Assembly: GCA_002702655.1 (NCBI GenBank)
Contig: PABB01000003.1
Coordinates: forward strand, 1-48,570
Source: Planctomycetaceae bacterium
Lineage (GTDB): Bacteria > Planctomycetota > Planctomycetia > Pirellulales > Lacipirellulaceae
Direction: 5' to 3'
DNA: 48,570 nt
Numbering within the stretch: position 1 is the stretch's first letter; the number at the start of each line of letters is the position of its first letter. Made by a program: the position numbers and the translations under genes. Below the pieces are notes generated by a model. It was not told where the DNA came from and did not search any database. It saw only the letters and a program-made list of their open reading frames with translations. Of this stretch, positions 39,941 through 48,474 are shown one piece after another.

Positions 39941-41146
39941 CTACCTGTCGGCAAACAGGCGGGAGGACGAACGGCGATCGACGTAGACTGTCTGCTGCTT
40001 GGTGTCGGTGAACGCGAGGGTGCGCGTATTGACGACTTGCCAGGCGGCGCCGTTCGCCACGTACGTGCGACCGCTCTTGAGTCGATAGACCAAGCGGCGA
40101 GAGACGCGAAGCTGATCGCCGACCAGACGGAATTGACCGTCGACCGAGTCGAATGCCGATGATCTCACCAGCGACAGCTCGACACGGTCGCCCGATTGCT
40201 TCAAATACAATCGCGTCCCGGCGCCGCGGACCTGCCACTCGCCCGTCAGGATTTCTGACGCGGCCCCGGCCGCTCTGCGAGTTGGCTGCGACCGGTTGCG
40301 CGCCGTCGCCTCGGGCTTTCGTGAGTCGCCGCTCGCTGCGGCCCGGTCTTCCGGATCGGCGGCTGCATTCGCAGATTCGTCGCCCGACTCGACCTGGTCC
40401 GCGACCGGCAATTCGCCGCGTGTCGCGGCATGGAATCGCTTCAACGATCCCTGCAATTGCTCGAACGAACGGGCGTACTGGGTCAAATTCTCGATGAACG
40501 CATCAAGCTCCGGCACGTCGTCCGTGACGAGGTCGAGCACCGTTTCCAGTCGCGCTAGGAACAGATCGGTGCGCTGGACGTAGCGCAGATTCGATGAGAC
40601 GGCGGCGGTCGACGGCTTGAGTTGGCGCCCAACGCGATCGTACTTGACTGCCGTCGCCAGCAGGGTGTCACCGATGTGCTGATACGACTTGGCGATCTCC
40701 GCGAACTGTTCCTCGTCAGCGAACTCGCGAAACTGCAGGCCGGCCCGCCGGATAGCCGGCAATCCCTCCCGCAACGCCGTTTCGAGCGACGTGGTCTGAT
40801 CCTGCAGACGCTCGTGCGCCGCGATCGCATCGCGAGCCATCTGCCGCAACCGCGGCGTAATGGCGCGGAGCGTGGCGAACGTCATCTGCTCGCCGAAGAA
40901 GTCCTCGTCGTTGACCAATTCAATGGCTCCGTCGAGTTGCCTGAAGTATTCGGCCAGGGACCGATCGATCCTGCTCTGGACTCTTTCAATCGCCTCCTGC
41001 GCGTCGTCCGCTGCCTCGAGCACCTGGGTGGCCCGGGCGTCGACGACAGGCCTTCTCGTCTGTCCGCACGCGAAGCGCGGGAGCAGCAACAGCACGCAAT
41101 AGGGCGCGACGGCGGCGGCACGACGGAGTAGGAACTTTACGGACAT
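39941..41146 (-). CDS. Secreted coiled-coil protein
   Basis: This 401-aa protein has a cleavable signal peptide (PYCVLLLLPRFACG, about residues 14-28) and a long helical region (about 35-240) with heptad-like repeats (AQEAIERVQSRIDRSLAEYFRQL). A low-complexity Ala/Arg/Ser linker (about 255-295) leads to a beta-rich domain (GEWQVRGAGTRLYLKQSGDRVEL ... RTYVANGAAWQVV). I do not recognise the family. The AAAGGA box supports the start. It lies between the kinase-like gene and the PUR-like gene, so it may be the exported output or sensor of the VWA-kinase module (inference). Confidence 0.75.
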   Translation of the reverse strand: MSVKFLLRRAAAVAPYCVLLLLPRFACGQTRRPVVDARATQVLEAADDAQEAIERVQSRIDRSLAEYFRQLDGAIELVNDEDFFGEQMTFATLRAITPRLRQMARDAIAAHERLQDQTTSLETALREGLPAIRRAGLQFREFADEEQFAEIAKSYQHIGDTLLATAVKYDRVGRQLKPSTAAVSSNLRYVQRTDLFLARLETVLDLVTDDVPELDAFIENLTQYARSFEQLQGSLKRFHAATRGELPVADQVESGDESANAAADPEDRAAASGDSRKPEATARNRSQPTRRAAGAASEILTGEWQVRGAGTRLYLKQSGDRVELSLVRSSAFDSVDGQFRLVGDQLRVSRRLVYRLKSGRTYVANGAAWQVVNTRTLAFTDTKQQTVYVDRRSSSRLFADR

Positions 41147-41185
41147 GACGAATTCCTTTCTTGAAACGTGGCATGGGAGGGAGGG

Positions 41186-42460
41186 CTAATGGGCGGGGCG
41201 ACGAGTCGCATTCCAAAGGGACGGCGTGTCGCCGGGTTCCTTAGCGGGCAAGTGCCCGAGTGACAACAAAGAAGGCGTCGATCGATCGCGCGGCGACGGT
41301 CGGTTTGAAAGGGCGATCGCGGCGCTGCGGCCGACGTCAGCCGCAGTGCGCGGCGTCGTCTCGGGCTGCCCAGCCGTTGGCCCCGCCACGTCCTGTTGCA
41401 TCGTTTGCTGGCCCGGCAAGTGCAGGGCGTATCCGCCCGCCAGCACGCCGACTGCCAAGGCGCCGGCAGCAACGCGCGAACGCCGTGGCGGCGTAACGCG
41501 CAGCGGAGGGCGGCGCCGGGCGGGTCGGCCCGTTTGCACCGCGCGCCACTCGTCGTGGCTGAGCGTCACGTCGCCGCGGCGGTCAAGACGAGCGAAGGCC
41601 GCGGCCCAATCTGCGGCCGTCGGCCGCCATTCCGGCCGTGCATGACCATCCTCAAACGCCTTGGTGAATAGGAACTGCAGTTCGCGATCGAGCGAGGCGA
41701 ACGGCGTCGCGCCGCGTCGCGGCTCGACTTCCGGATGTTTGCCGGAATGGGGCCACAGCCCTTGCTCGATCCGCTGCAAATCGGAAGGGCGACGGCCGGG
41801 CCCCGTCCACCGGCACGCAAACGGCGACTCGCCGTCGCGCAGCCACATCCAAAGCACGACGGCCAAGGACCAGAGGTCATCCTCCTCCGTCGTGTCAAAT
41901 TCGCCGCCGCCGGTCCTCTGCAGCGTGATCAGTCGCGGAGGAATCGTACTGAGCTTGACGCAGCCGGACCGAAACTGCCCGTCAGGCCGCGCGATTTGAA
42001 CGCTGTCCAGATCGATCTCGACGACCGTTGCGTCGATCAGCACCATGAAATTGGGCCAATCGGAACGAAAGATCTTGACGCGATGCAAGTCAACCAACGA
42101 ACGGCAGAGATTGTGCGCGACCCGCAGTCGGTAGCGGTCAGGCGGCCCGGCAGCGAGCGCACGCTCGAAATCGACGGCCCCCTCGGCCTTTTCCATAACG
42201 TAGCCGCAGCGCTCGCCGGTCGCCGGATCGACGCAGATGTCCAGCGGCCAGCAATAGCGATGTCCACGATCGGACGGCACCAGGGGATGGCTGATCATGT
42301 AACACAACTTGTCGTAGGGGAGCGGCTGGTCCTTGCGAATCGCAGTCTTGACGACGAACGCTGCATTGGACCCGTGCAGACGAGCTTCGCCGAAGCCGCC
42401 CGCGCCGACCGAGTCGGCCGTCGTGATGACGTCTCTGGAGAATTCGAGCTGAAGCTTCAT
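41186..42460 (-). CDS. Protein-kinase-like protein with altered catalytic loop (TerY-P type)
   Basis: This 424-aa protein has a kinase fold at about 10-290. The Gly loop VGAGGFGEA (18-26) and Lys38 are present. The HRD loop is FRSDWPNFMV (Asp134, Asn137), so catalytic Asp and Asn remain while HR is replaced. The metal Asp is in IDLDSVQI (Asp150) instead of DFG. This is the YegI-like kinase type linked to TerY-type VWA proteins. One membrane helix follows (about 330-350, VAAGALAVGVLAGGYAL), then a Pro/Ser/Arg tail. The start has a GGGAG box. The VWA gene lies 145 bases upstream with a 32-aa frame between them. Confidence 0.8.
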   Translation of the reverse strand: MKLQLEFSRDVITTADSVGAGGFGEARLHGSNAAFVVKTAIRKDQPLPYDKLCYMISHPLVPSDRGHRYCWPLDICVDPATGERCGYVMEKAEGAVDFERALAAGPPDRYRLRVAHNLCRSLVDLHRVKIFRSDWPNFMVLIDATVVEIDLDSVQIARPDGQFRSGCVKLSTIPPRLITLQRTGGGEFDTTEEDDLWSLAVVLWMWLRDGESPFACRWTGPGRRPSDLQRIEQGLWPHSGKHPEVEPRRGATPFASLDRELQFLFTKAFEDGHARPEWRPTAADWAAAFARLDRRGDVTLSHDEWRAVQTGRPARRRPPLRVTPPRRSRVAAGALAVGVLAGGYALHLPGQQTMQQDVAGPTAGQPETTPRTAADVGRSAAIALSNRPSPRDRSTPSLLSLGHLPAKEPGDTPSLWNATRRPAH

Positions 42461-42461
42461 C

Positions 42462-42560
42462 TCAATACTCCCGACACCCGCGCACGACTGAGATCACGAC
42501 GGCCGCCCACACCATCACGCGAAACATTGCGATAGCGAACACAACCACGCCTCGAAACAT
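42462..42560 (-). CDS. 32-aa hydrophobic peptide between VWA and kinase genes
   Basis: A 32-codon frame from ATG 42560 fills most of the gap between the VWA and kinase genes and stops two bases before the kinase-gene ATG region. The peptide is nearly all hydrophobic (VVVFAIAMFRVMVWAAVVISVV), with Arg at both ends and a GGGGAT box before the start. It could be a single-span membrane partner or a coupling leader for the kinase. Too short to judge by sequence alone. Confidence 0.4.
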   Translation of the reverse strand: MFRGVVVFAIAMFRVMVWAAVVISVVRGCREY

Positions 42561-42605
42561 CGGTGGATCCCCAGCTGGGCTGATACGATTGCGAATGGAA
42601 TGACA

Positions 42606-43361
42606 TCAGACGTCGGCGCGGACGATGTGCCCAAAGATCGGATCGAGGTCCACCTGCCGGCCGGGCAGCGACCGCGACGCCGTCCGCAACGATCGGACGA
42701 GCCAGGGAAAAAACTCCCGCCAACTCTTCACCTCTTGCATGCGCAGAATCCGTCCGGGTTCGCCCAGCTCATGCATCACCCGTTCGTCGGGACGGGCGCC
42801 GCAACCAAGCAAGACCACGTTGAGGCCGTGCTCGGCCGCGGCCGCTTTCATCTGCAGGGCGGCGTCGCGGAACTCAAGATCCGCCGTTTGAAAATCACTG
42901 GCCACGAAGACCCATCCCGGTCGCGCGTCGCAGTCAAACTCCTCGTCAAGTTGGCGCGAGCGCTCCAGGAGGTGGGCGATGCTGTCGCGAAAGAGCTTGT
43001 AGACCCACGTCGCATGAGAATCACGGAACGTTGGCGCGCTAAACCGACTGGCAGGAACAAAATCGGTCAGCATCTGCGTGGGGGCGCCTTGGCCGAACGA
43101 CCAGACCGCCAGCTCGATCGAATTCCGCAGCGCGGGGTCCTTGTCGAGCTCGGTCCCCAGCAGAGTCAGACCGTCGCCCATTTCCCGCTTGCCGCCGTTG
43201 GCCGCCATCGACGGGGAGTTGTCGAGGCCGAGCACAACCTGCGTCAGCGTATCGGGCAGGCCGGCGGTCTCCCAGCCGGCCTGGCCGGTCGCAGATTCCT
43301 CGCTGAGGCGTACGCTGCGGAGTTTGGCGCTGAGGATTCTGTCGATGGACTTGCCTAACAT
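42606..43361 (-). CDS. TerY-like VWA-domain protein
   Basis: This 251-aa VWA-domain protein has a complete metal site DNSPSM (Asp47, Ser49, Ser51), a VWSFG strand and an FVASDFQTADLE second loop. The order matches TerY-type proteins. The ATG at 43361 has a GGAGA box. The next real gene on the strand encodes the degenerate kinase. VWA + kinase (with or without PP2C) is the TerY-P triad noted for phage/chemical-stress resistance islands (from memory); no PP2C phosphatase is visible here. It likely forms a complex with the kinase-like protein or the Zn-ribbon VWA protein. Confidence 0.85.
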   Translation of the reverse strand: MLGKSIDRILSAKLRSVRLSEESATGQAGWETAGLPDTLTQVVLGLDNSPSMAANGGKREMGDGLTLLGTELDKDPALRNSIELAVWSFGQGAPTQMLTDFVPASRFSAPTFRDSHATWVYKLFRDSIAHLLERSRQLDEEFDCDARPGWVFVASDFQTADLEFRDAALQMKAAAAEHGLNVVLLGCGARPDERVMHELGEPGRILRMQEVKSWREFFPWLVRSLRTASRSLPGRQVDLDPIFGHIVRADV

Positions 43362-43453
43362 GGCACATGTCTCCACATGGGTTTTGAGGAGCGACCAGCC
43401 ATCGTCTGGCGAAGTCGCGGTTTGTCGTTTGGACGTCCGAGAGACTCGTGCGC

Positions 43454-43759
43454 CTAGTCGTCCGACGCCATTGTCGGTTGGCGAGCATCCTCCCGAGTCT
43501 GCTGCTTGTGGACCGCAATCCATTGCCGCGCGTGTTGCAGCAGCAGCGCGGCGTCCAGCAAGTCGGTCTCCCGCAGCGAGTTCGTGTCGCGCCAGCCGTC
43601 GTCGTCGCTGCCGCGCCGCTCAGGCGGCAGACGATAAGAGCGCGACAGCGACACGGAAAACGCAAAGCGGCCCTGATCATCTTGGTTTTCCCAGACGGCT
43701 GCGCGCAAACGATCGATGCGGGCGATATGGACGGGCGTGGCGGGCGAACTGGCGGACAT
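43454..43759 (-). CDS. PUR-like small protein
   Basis: This 101-aa protein starts with MSASSPATPV behind an AGGAGA box. It has strands HIARIDRLRAAVWENQ and DQGRFAFSVSLSRSYRL, then WRDTNSLRETDLLDAALLLQHARQW. The strand-strand-helix plan recalls the PUR-like repeat of DUF3276-type nucleic-acid-binding proteins, and shows parallels to the gene at 39324-39713. It sits between the ParB-like and VWA genes. Short Asp/Gly and Gln/Arg ends lack obvious features. Confidence 0.6.
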   Translation of the reverse strand: MSASSPATPVHIARIDRLRAAVWENQDDQGRFAFSVSLSRSYRLPPERRGSDDDGWRDTNSLRETDLLDAALLLQHARQWIAVHKQQTREDARQPTMASDD

Positions 43760-43819
43760 GACGAAGTTCTCCTGTGGGATTAAGGTGGATATGAGGAAGG
43801 ACAATGACGCGTCGCGCGA

Positions 43820-44950
43820 CTAGGGAACGCCTGTCTCTGAACGCGTCTCTGATTGCTTGACGGCTTCGAACTCGTGCCGCGTCAGCCAACTGCGGCCGGA
43901 GCACGCATCACACCCTGCGTCGCCGCAGCGGCAGGCGCGAAACGGCAAGGATTCCTTGATCGTCTCCAGTAGGGCCCGAAGAAGATCGCCGCCTAGTTCA
44001 ACCAGCGTTTCGGGAAGGTCGCCGGGCGAGGCTTCCACGAATGTTTGAAGCGTCTCCAGCGCAGCAAGCTTTTTCTGCAGCGTCTTGTTGATCCCGGCCA
44101 TTTTTGCGGCGACATCGTCGCGGACGGGCTCGCCGTAGAAGTCGGCAAAGCGACTTTTCTGCGTCGGTCGCAGCGACGACAACACGTCGTCGACCCGGCC
44201 CTTCGCCAGCAAGGCGTCTGCCTTGTCTGCCGTCTCTCCCTGCAGCCCGGCAATTCTCACGGCATCGGCCAGCTTGGCGACAAGGCCGTTCTGGATATAG
44301 GGTTCCACAAACGTGCCCAACAGCTTCTCGCCTCGCTCGACCATGTACCGCGTCACCCGCGCTGATCGGGCCGCCAAAACGCGCGACTCGCCTGCTTCCT
44401 CGTTCGCGGCAAGTCGTTTGCCAGCGACTCGCCGAGCCGTGGCAGACGGTTCAAAGACTTCCTTGCAGAGTCGGGCGGCGTCGAGCGCACGCTGAGCGGG
44501 CGTGAGACCGCGATCATGCTGGGAGGCTTCGCATTCCGCGGCGACCCACAGATTGGCCGCGATGCGGAAATCGTCGCCATCGGTAGTTTCGTTGAAGGCG
44601 ATCACGACTGCCCGACACGGTCGTCCGAGATCGCGGCACACGATCCAGCGCGACACGCCCGAGAGCAGCTCGTATTCTCCGTCAGGCGTCACGGCGACGG
44701 CGACCGGCGTGAGTTGTCCATGCTCATTGATGGAGGTCTTGAGCTTTGCCAGATGCTGTTCGGGGCGACTCAGTCGCGCCGCAACAGGATGAATGCCGAC
44801 CTCGTCATCGGGCTCCAGCAAGATGATCTGACCAGCCGCTGAATCCTGCGTCGGGTCGGCGGCGCCGCCCGTCGCGGAGTTTGCAGGATCAGCCTGCAAA
44901 ACGGCGCCGGGATTCTCCTGGTCACGTTGATTGGCGTCGCCACGCTTCAT
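43820..44950 (-). CDS. ParB/RepB-like nuclease-domain protein
   Basis: This 376-aa protein has a low-complexity N terminus (about 1-45) and a ParB-like domain at about 50-160: VGIHPVAARLSRPEQHLAKLKTSI, GQLTPVAVAV, ELLSGVSRWIVCRDLG and AVVIAFNETTDGDD. The usual GxRR/ERxxA box reads SGVSRW, a common variant in element-borne ParB proteins. A helical middle leads to a C-terminal Cys cluster (ACRCGDAGCDACSG), probably zinc binding, which is unusual for ParB. The AAGGAG box gives the ATG at 44950. It opens the minus-strand element operon and may act in partition, mobilisation or regulation. Confidence 0.82.
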   Translation of the reverse strand: MKRGDANQRDQENPGAVLQADPANSATGGAADPTQDSAAGQIILLEPDDEVGIHPVAARLSRPEQHLAKLKTSINEHGQLTPVAVAVTPDGEYELLSGVSRWIVCRDLGRPCRAVVIAFNETTDGDDFRIAANLWVAAECEASQHDRGLTPAQRALDAARLCKEVFEPSATARRVAGKRLAANEEAGESRVLAARSARVTRYMVERGEKLLGTFVEPYIQNGLVAKLADAVRIAGLQGETADKADALLAKGRVDDVLSSLRPTQKSRFADFYGEPVRDDVAAKMAGINKTLQKKLAALETLQTFVEASPGDLPETLVELGGDLLRALLETIKESLPFRACRCGDAGCDACSGRSWLTRHEFEAVKQSETRSETGVP

Positions 44951-45902
44951 GATCACGCTCCTTGCCGACAAACTGACTGATCAAGCGGCGTTGCCGGCCG
45001 CCCAATCGGCGTGCGGGACGTCTGCTAGACCTCAGCTGTGCTGGAAACAACTGAAGCGCCTGCGGTTGAACCACGGCCCGGAGAAGAAGAGCAAACTCTA
45101 CGGAAGAAGATGCGCAGAGGCTCGCCTCGCCGGGAAGCGGTACGACCAATCGTCGTCATGCACGATTCGTCAATGCGGTCGCTCGTGAGCGACCTGGGTC
45201 CTGATAACACCCGGCTAGAAAGGGCCGCGAGAGCAAACTCGCGACCGCGGCTGGCGAGGCCGTTGATTGGATCTTACCAATCAGCAAGGTCGCGGCAATC
45301 TATGTTTTGACCCTTTGCGCACGTCGCACTCTCGCCACTTGCGCACGCCGTTGATCTCCCCACAGCGTTGCACTTACTCTGGTCTGCCCTCGAAGCGTTC
45401 ATCAGCTTTCGGCAGCGCCAGCGACTACGCCCTATGGCGTCGTCGACAAAGAAGACGCCGCACGGCAAGCAGGCGGCGAACTGCTTGCGCGACTGTCAAC
45501 CCGAGAAAAAGCAAGCGGCGGCCCACCTCAACGAGGGCGGACAAATGCGCAGTGCCGCTGCGCAGCATGACGAGCCTGCCGGTATAGGCGCCGCCGTGCG
45601 TCCGTGGGCCGCCGCTTGTAATTTGGACGGCGTTCGCCGCCGTCGATGCGCGACTCCAGGCTGACGTTCAAACGCAGACGTCAGTGCAAAACCGCGGCGA
45701 CTACCAGACTATCCCTCAGCTGCGCGCCGAATTCCAGGCGCGAGATGACGGCTTGCGAACGCTCAAGGGCGTGAGCTTGCGCACCATGAGATCGGACCGG
45801 ATATTTTCTTTGACCATCGAGTCAAAGCGACATATGACTAATGCGGGGGAAAACGTTGCTAGAGTCGGTCGCAGGATTTTCTCGCCACGGAGAGAACGTA
45901 CG
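44951..45902. other. Gene-free divergent region between ParB-like and HTH genes
   Basis: About 950 bases with no convincing gene. It holds two copies of TTGCGCACG (45315-45323 and 45339-45347, 24 bases apart), the promoter and inverted repeat of the HTH gene (45808-45838), and presumably the promoter of the ParB-led operon. It could carry a partition or replication site, but I see no iteron array. Confidence 0.45.
45808..45838 (+). promoter_or_regulatory. Promoter with overlapping 7-bp inverted repeat
   Basis: TTGACC (45810-45815), a 17-base spacer and TATGAC (45833-45838) form a candidate promoter for the HTH gene at 45903. The -35 box is embedded in the palindrome CTTTGAC-N6-GTCAAAG (45808-45827), a likely operator for the HTH product or another regulator. 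Confidence 0.5.
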
Positions 45903-46676
45903 ATGCCCAAGTATCCGCTCAATCCAGAGACGCTTAACGAGCTGCTGAAAAACGGAGGCGGTCCCGAATTGTCAGTCCGTCGCCTCGCGCAGGCGCTCGG
46001 CATCGATGAGCGTACGCTCCAACTGGTCTACGCAAAAAACCTCGCATCAGCAAAAACGGCGCTTGCCATCGTGGAGGGCGCGCAGAATGTCGCCGCAGGG
46101 AGCGAGGTGACGCTGCAACAGCTGATTCAATTCGACGGCCGCAATACGCAATTGCCGGAAGACGAAAACTTTTATCTGGCGCTGAAGCACGAGCGGTTCA
46201 TCGGATTTCGCCGCGACTATGCCAGACCGGATGATGCGACATGGTACGCCGGAAGGATCGAGTTCGCCTCGGTCCCGACGCCGGCGTGCGTTCCTGACGA
46301 CGTGAACTGTTTTCGCGGAGTCGCCACGAACAACGCCGGCGACTCGCCGTTTCAGCTTTATGCCCAGCGGATCGGCAACTTCATGTTTACGATGACCGGA
46401 TATCACGAGACAACATCGCTCCAATACCAAGCGGTCTTCACGAAGTGCTTTGACGGGATTCTGTCGGGCGTCTGGGTTGGCGTGGATCAGTTCGGCCACT
46501 CCACCGCCTTCCGAGACTTCATGGCAGCCGACGAATTGAACGAAGACGACGTGCGGGCGCTGCAAACGATTCACGCGTTCGACAACAAGTCGACGTCCAC
46601 GCTATTCTGCAACGATCCCTGCACGCCTGGCCTGCCAAACGATTTGCACGATGATCCAGACAGTGCGATGCCTTGA
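45903..46676 (+). CDS. HTH-domain protein with unknown C-terminal domain
   Basis: This 257-aa protein has an N-terminal helix-turn-helix at about residues 8-50 (GPELSVRRLAQALGIDERTLQLVYAKN), then a helical stretch and a beta-rich C-terminal part (LALKHERFIGFRRDYARP, TWYAGRIEFASVPTPACV, FTMTGYHETTSLQYQAVF) I cannot assign. The ATG at 45903 has a GGAGA box. It is the only plus-strand gene between the element operon and the BREX remnant. A promoter/operator sits just upstream, so it may regulate itself. The Cys pairs near the end (VNCF, LFCNDPC) might bind metal. Confidence 0.65.
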   Translation: MPKYPLNPETLNELLKNGGGPELSVRRLAQALGIDERTLQLVYAKNLASAKTALAIVEGAQNVAAGSEVTLQQLIQFDGRNTQLPEDENFYLALKHERFIGFRRDYARPDDATWYAGRIEFASVPTPACVPDDVNCFRGVATNNAGDSPFQLYAQRIGNFMFTMTGYHETTSLQYQAVFTKCFDGILSGVWVGVDQFGHSTAFRDFMAADELNEDDVRALQTIHAFDNKSTSTLFCNDPCTPGLPNDLHDDPDSAMP

Positions 46677-46776
46677 AAAGGCGTGGGGGCAACGGCATCG
46701 TGCAGCGCCCGGCGTCGCGAATCAGCCGACCTCGACCCAAGGCCGCGAAGAGAGGCGCAGAAGGCCACCCCAGCTT
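46677..46776. other. Short spacer between HTH gene and brxL remnant
   Basis: A 100-base convergent gap. No terminator hairpin with a T-tract is seen. Confidence 0.3.
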
Positions 46777-47906
46777 CTACTCGACGCCCAGGGCTTTGAA
46801 CGCCGCATCTCTGGCGTCTGAATAGAAGCTAGTCTGGAATTTGGCGAACAGCTCGCCGGGGATCGTGGGGATGTCCGAGACGCTGGCCATGGGGAGAAGT
46901 ATCCGTTTGGCGCCCGCATCGTGGGCGACTTGCAGCGATTCCGCGAGGTTTTCCACGGGAATAACATTGCCGCCGAGACTCATGCTGCCGAGAACGACCA
47001 ATTGACCCTGCAACGGTTTGTCCAACACGCCGGAACACAGCGCAATAAAGGTCGTGAGCGTCATCGCAGTCGACGGGCCCGTGTTGTGCAGCTCGACCAC
47101 GTGCAAATGGTAATCGTGGTCGCTGACCTTCACCGAGGCGCTGACGCCGCTGGCGTTCGCTTTAAAGTAATCGAACCCGACCTTGATCGCCTCCTTCGCC
47201 TTGCTGTTGGAGCCCAGTCCTGACATCCGGAGCGAACCGCTCCCGGACGTGACCTGAGTTTCGAGGCGGTACAATCCAAAGTGGGAATCGTTCCCCCCCG
47301 TGGCGACCGTATGCAGGACGCCCGGATTCAGCGGGCCGTCTGGAATGAGCGAGCCCCCGCCTTGTTCGGCGACGCTGATGAATCTCTCTTCGGAGGTCTC
47401 CAGATCGATGTAGCTGAAGTGAACGTCATAGAACTCCATGCCCCCGATCTTCTTCAACTGCTCCTTGACCCGATGGCGGACTTCCAAGGCGTACTCAAGG
47501 CACTTCCGAACAGCTTCCTTGCCGTACTCTCCGTGCGGATAAATCAGTTTGAGCAAACCCGACACCGTATGTTTCACGGCGATGGTGTCGCGCTGATTGA
47601 GATCGCGGCCCAGCTTGAAGTACTTGTTGATCGCGTCGGCGAAGCTCCGTTTCCGCATCTCGCGCACCCATTCGGCGAAGTAGTCCACGATCAGGCCGAA
47701 CTGATTGGTGAAAAACTCGGGTCGCATCTTCGGGATTTCCCAGCTGGGGATGTAACCGTGGAAGCGATCGAAAAAGGCCGAATCAATCATCGCTTCGGGA
47801 AACGGCGCCAGCAGGTGGCTGGTCTTCACCAGCGTATCGACCGGCTGGTTGATGTTGCCGACGAACACCATTGAAGCGTAGGCGTTGATTGAGTCGCGCC
47901 CGCGGC
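46777..47906 (-). pseudogene. brxL: brxL (BREX Lon-like protein), 5' truncated
   Basis: From about 47906 down to the stop at 46777 the sequence reads as the C-terminal half of BrxL with excellent preservation: SINAYASMVFVGNINQPVDT, LLAPFPEAMIDSAFFDRFHG, VDYFAEWVREMRKRSF and the Lon-like end HNTGPSTAMTLTTF, VVLGSMSLGGNVIPVENLAES, ending KALGVE. About 376 of the usual roughly 680 residues remain (length from memory), so the N-terminal AAA+ Walker motifs are lost. At the break the frame enters unrelated sequence. A start codon upstream could allow expression of a hybrid, but it would lack ATPase motifs. No other BREX gene is present in the window. Confidence 0.85.
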
Positions 47907-47945
47907 GGCTTCTTTGATCGTCAGGTACTCGTCGAGCTTCGGCAT
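47896..47945 (-). pseudogene. MerR/excisionase-like gene, first ~16 codons, joined to brxL
   Basis: Starting at ATG 47945 in another frame, 16 codons read MPKLDEYLTIKEAAAG. This is the typical opening of MerR-like helix-turn-helix proteins whose next residues would be the HTH (FLGVSP...). Instead, the sequence passes into brxL at a GC-rich junction (around 47895-47906). A deletion or recombination seems to have joined the first gene start to the brxL interior. Confidence 0.6.
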
Positions 47946-48006
47946 GCGTGAAGAGTCCAACAGGCTGCAGTGCCCGTCGTAGTAGCCCAAAGCTTACCAA
48001 ACCCAA

Positions 48007-48474
48007 CCTGCATTGGGGAGCATCCGCGCACCAACCTTCGCCGCGGCGGGCCGGGCAATCCCAGGGGCGAGTTGGAACTAGCCGTGGTGTAGTCGCAATT
48101 GCCGTCGGCGACCTTTCGCGTAGCGGGGCCCATCGGTAATCGCCCCGGGGATCGACGAAGGAAGAACCGTGACTACGCGAAAACTTGCGGTCTCAAGTTG
48201 CGGCACGTCGGCTGACTTCGGAGCAGCTCAAGGACAACCGAGGCCCGGTCGCGCTTTGGCTCGTGCCTTATGTCACGTTTCACGCGGGTGGATGCATAAC
48301 CTCCAAAACGACCGCATCGCATCGATCGGCATCTCACAGGAGGAACTATGCTGCAACCAGAATCGCCGCGGAGAGAACCCCTGCAGCTCTCAGAACGTGT
48401 TTTGAAATTGCCTGATTGAACGAAAACAGCTACGGCCCCCGCCTTTGGTGCCAGCCGAAGGAAGGAGCCGTAGC
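48007..48474. other. Spacer before IS element, no gene recognised
   Basis: No convincing gene. The inverted pair GCTACGGC (48429-48436) and GCCGTAGC (48467-48474) just before the transposase start may be part of the IS left end or a regulatory hairpin. The exact IS boundary is not visible. Confidence 0.4.

Noticed and set aside
44951-45902. Plasmid replication origin with iterons
   Set aside because: Only two short direct repeats are visible and no replication initiator gene adjoins; kept as a note only.
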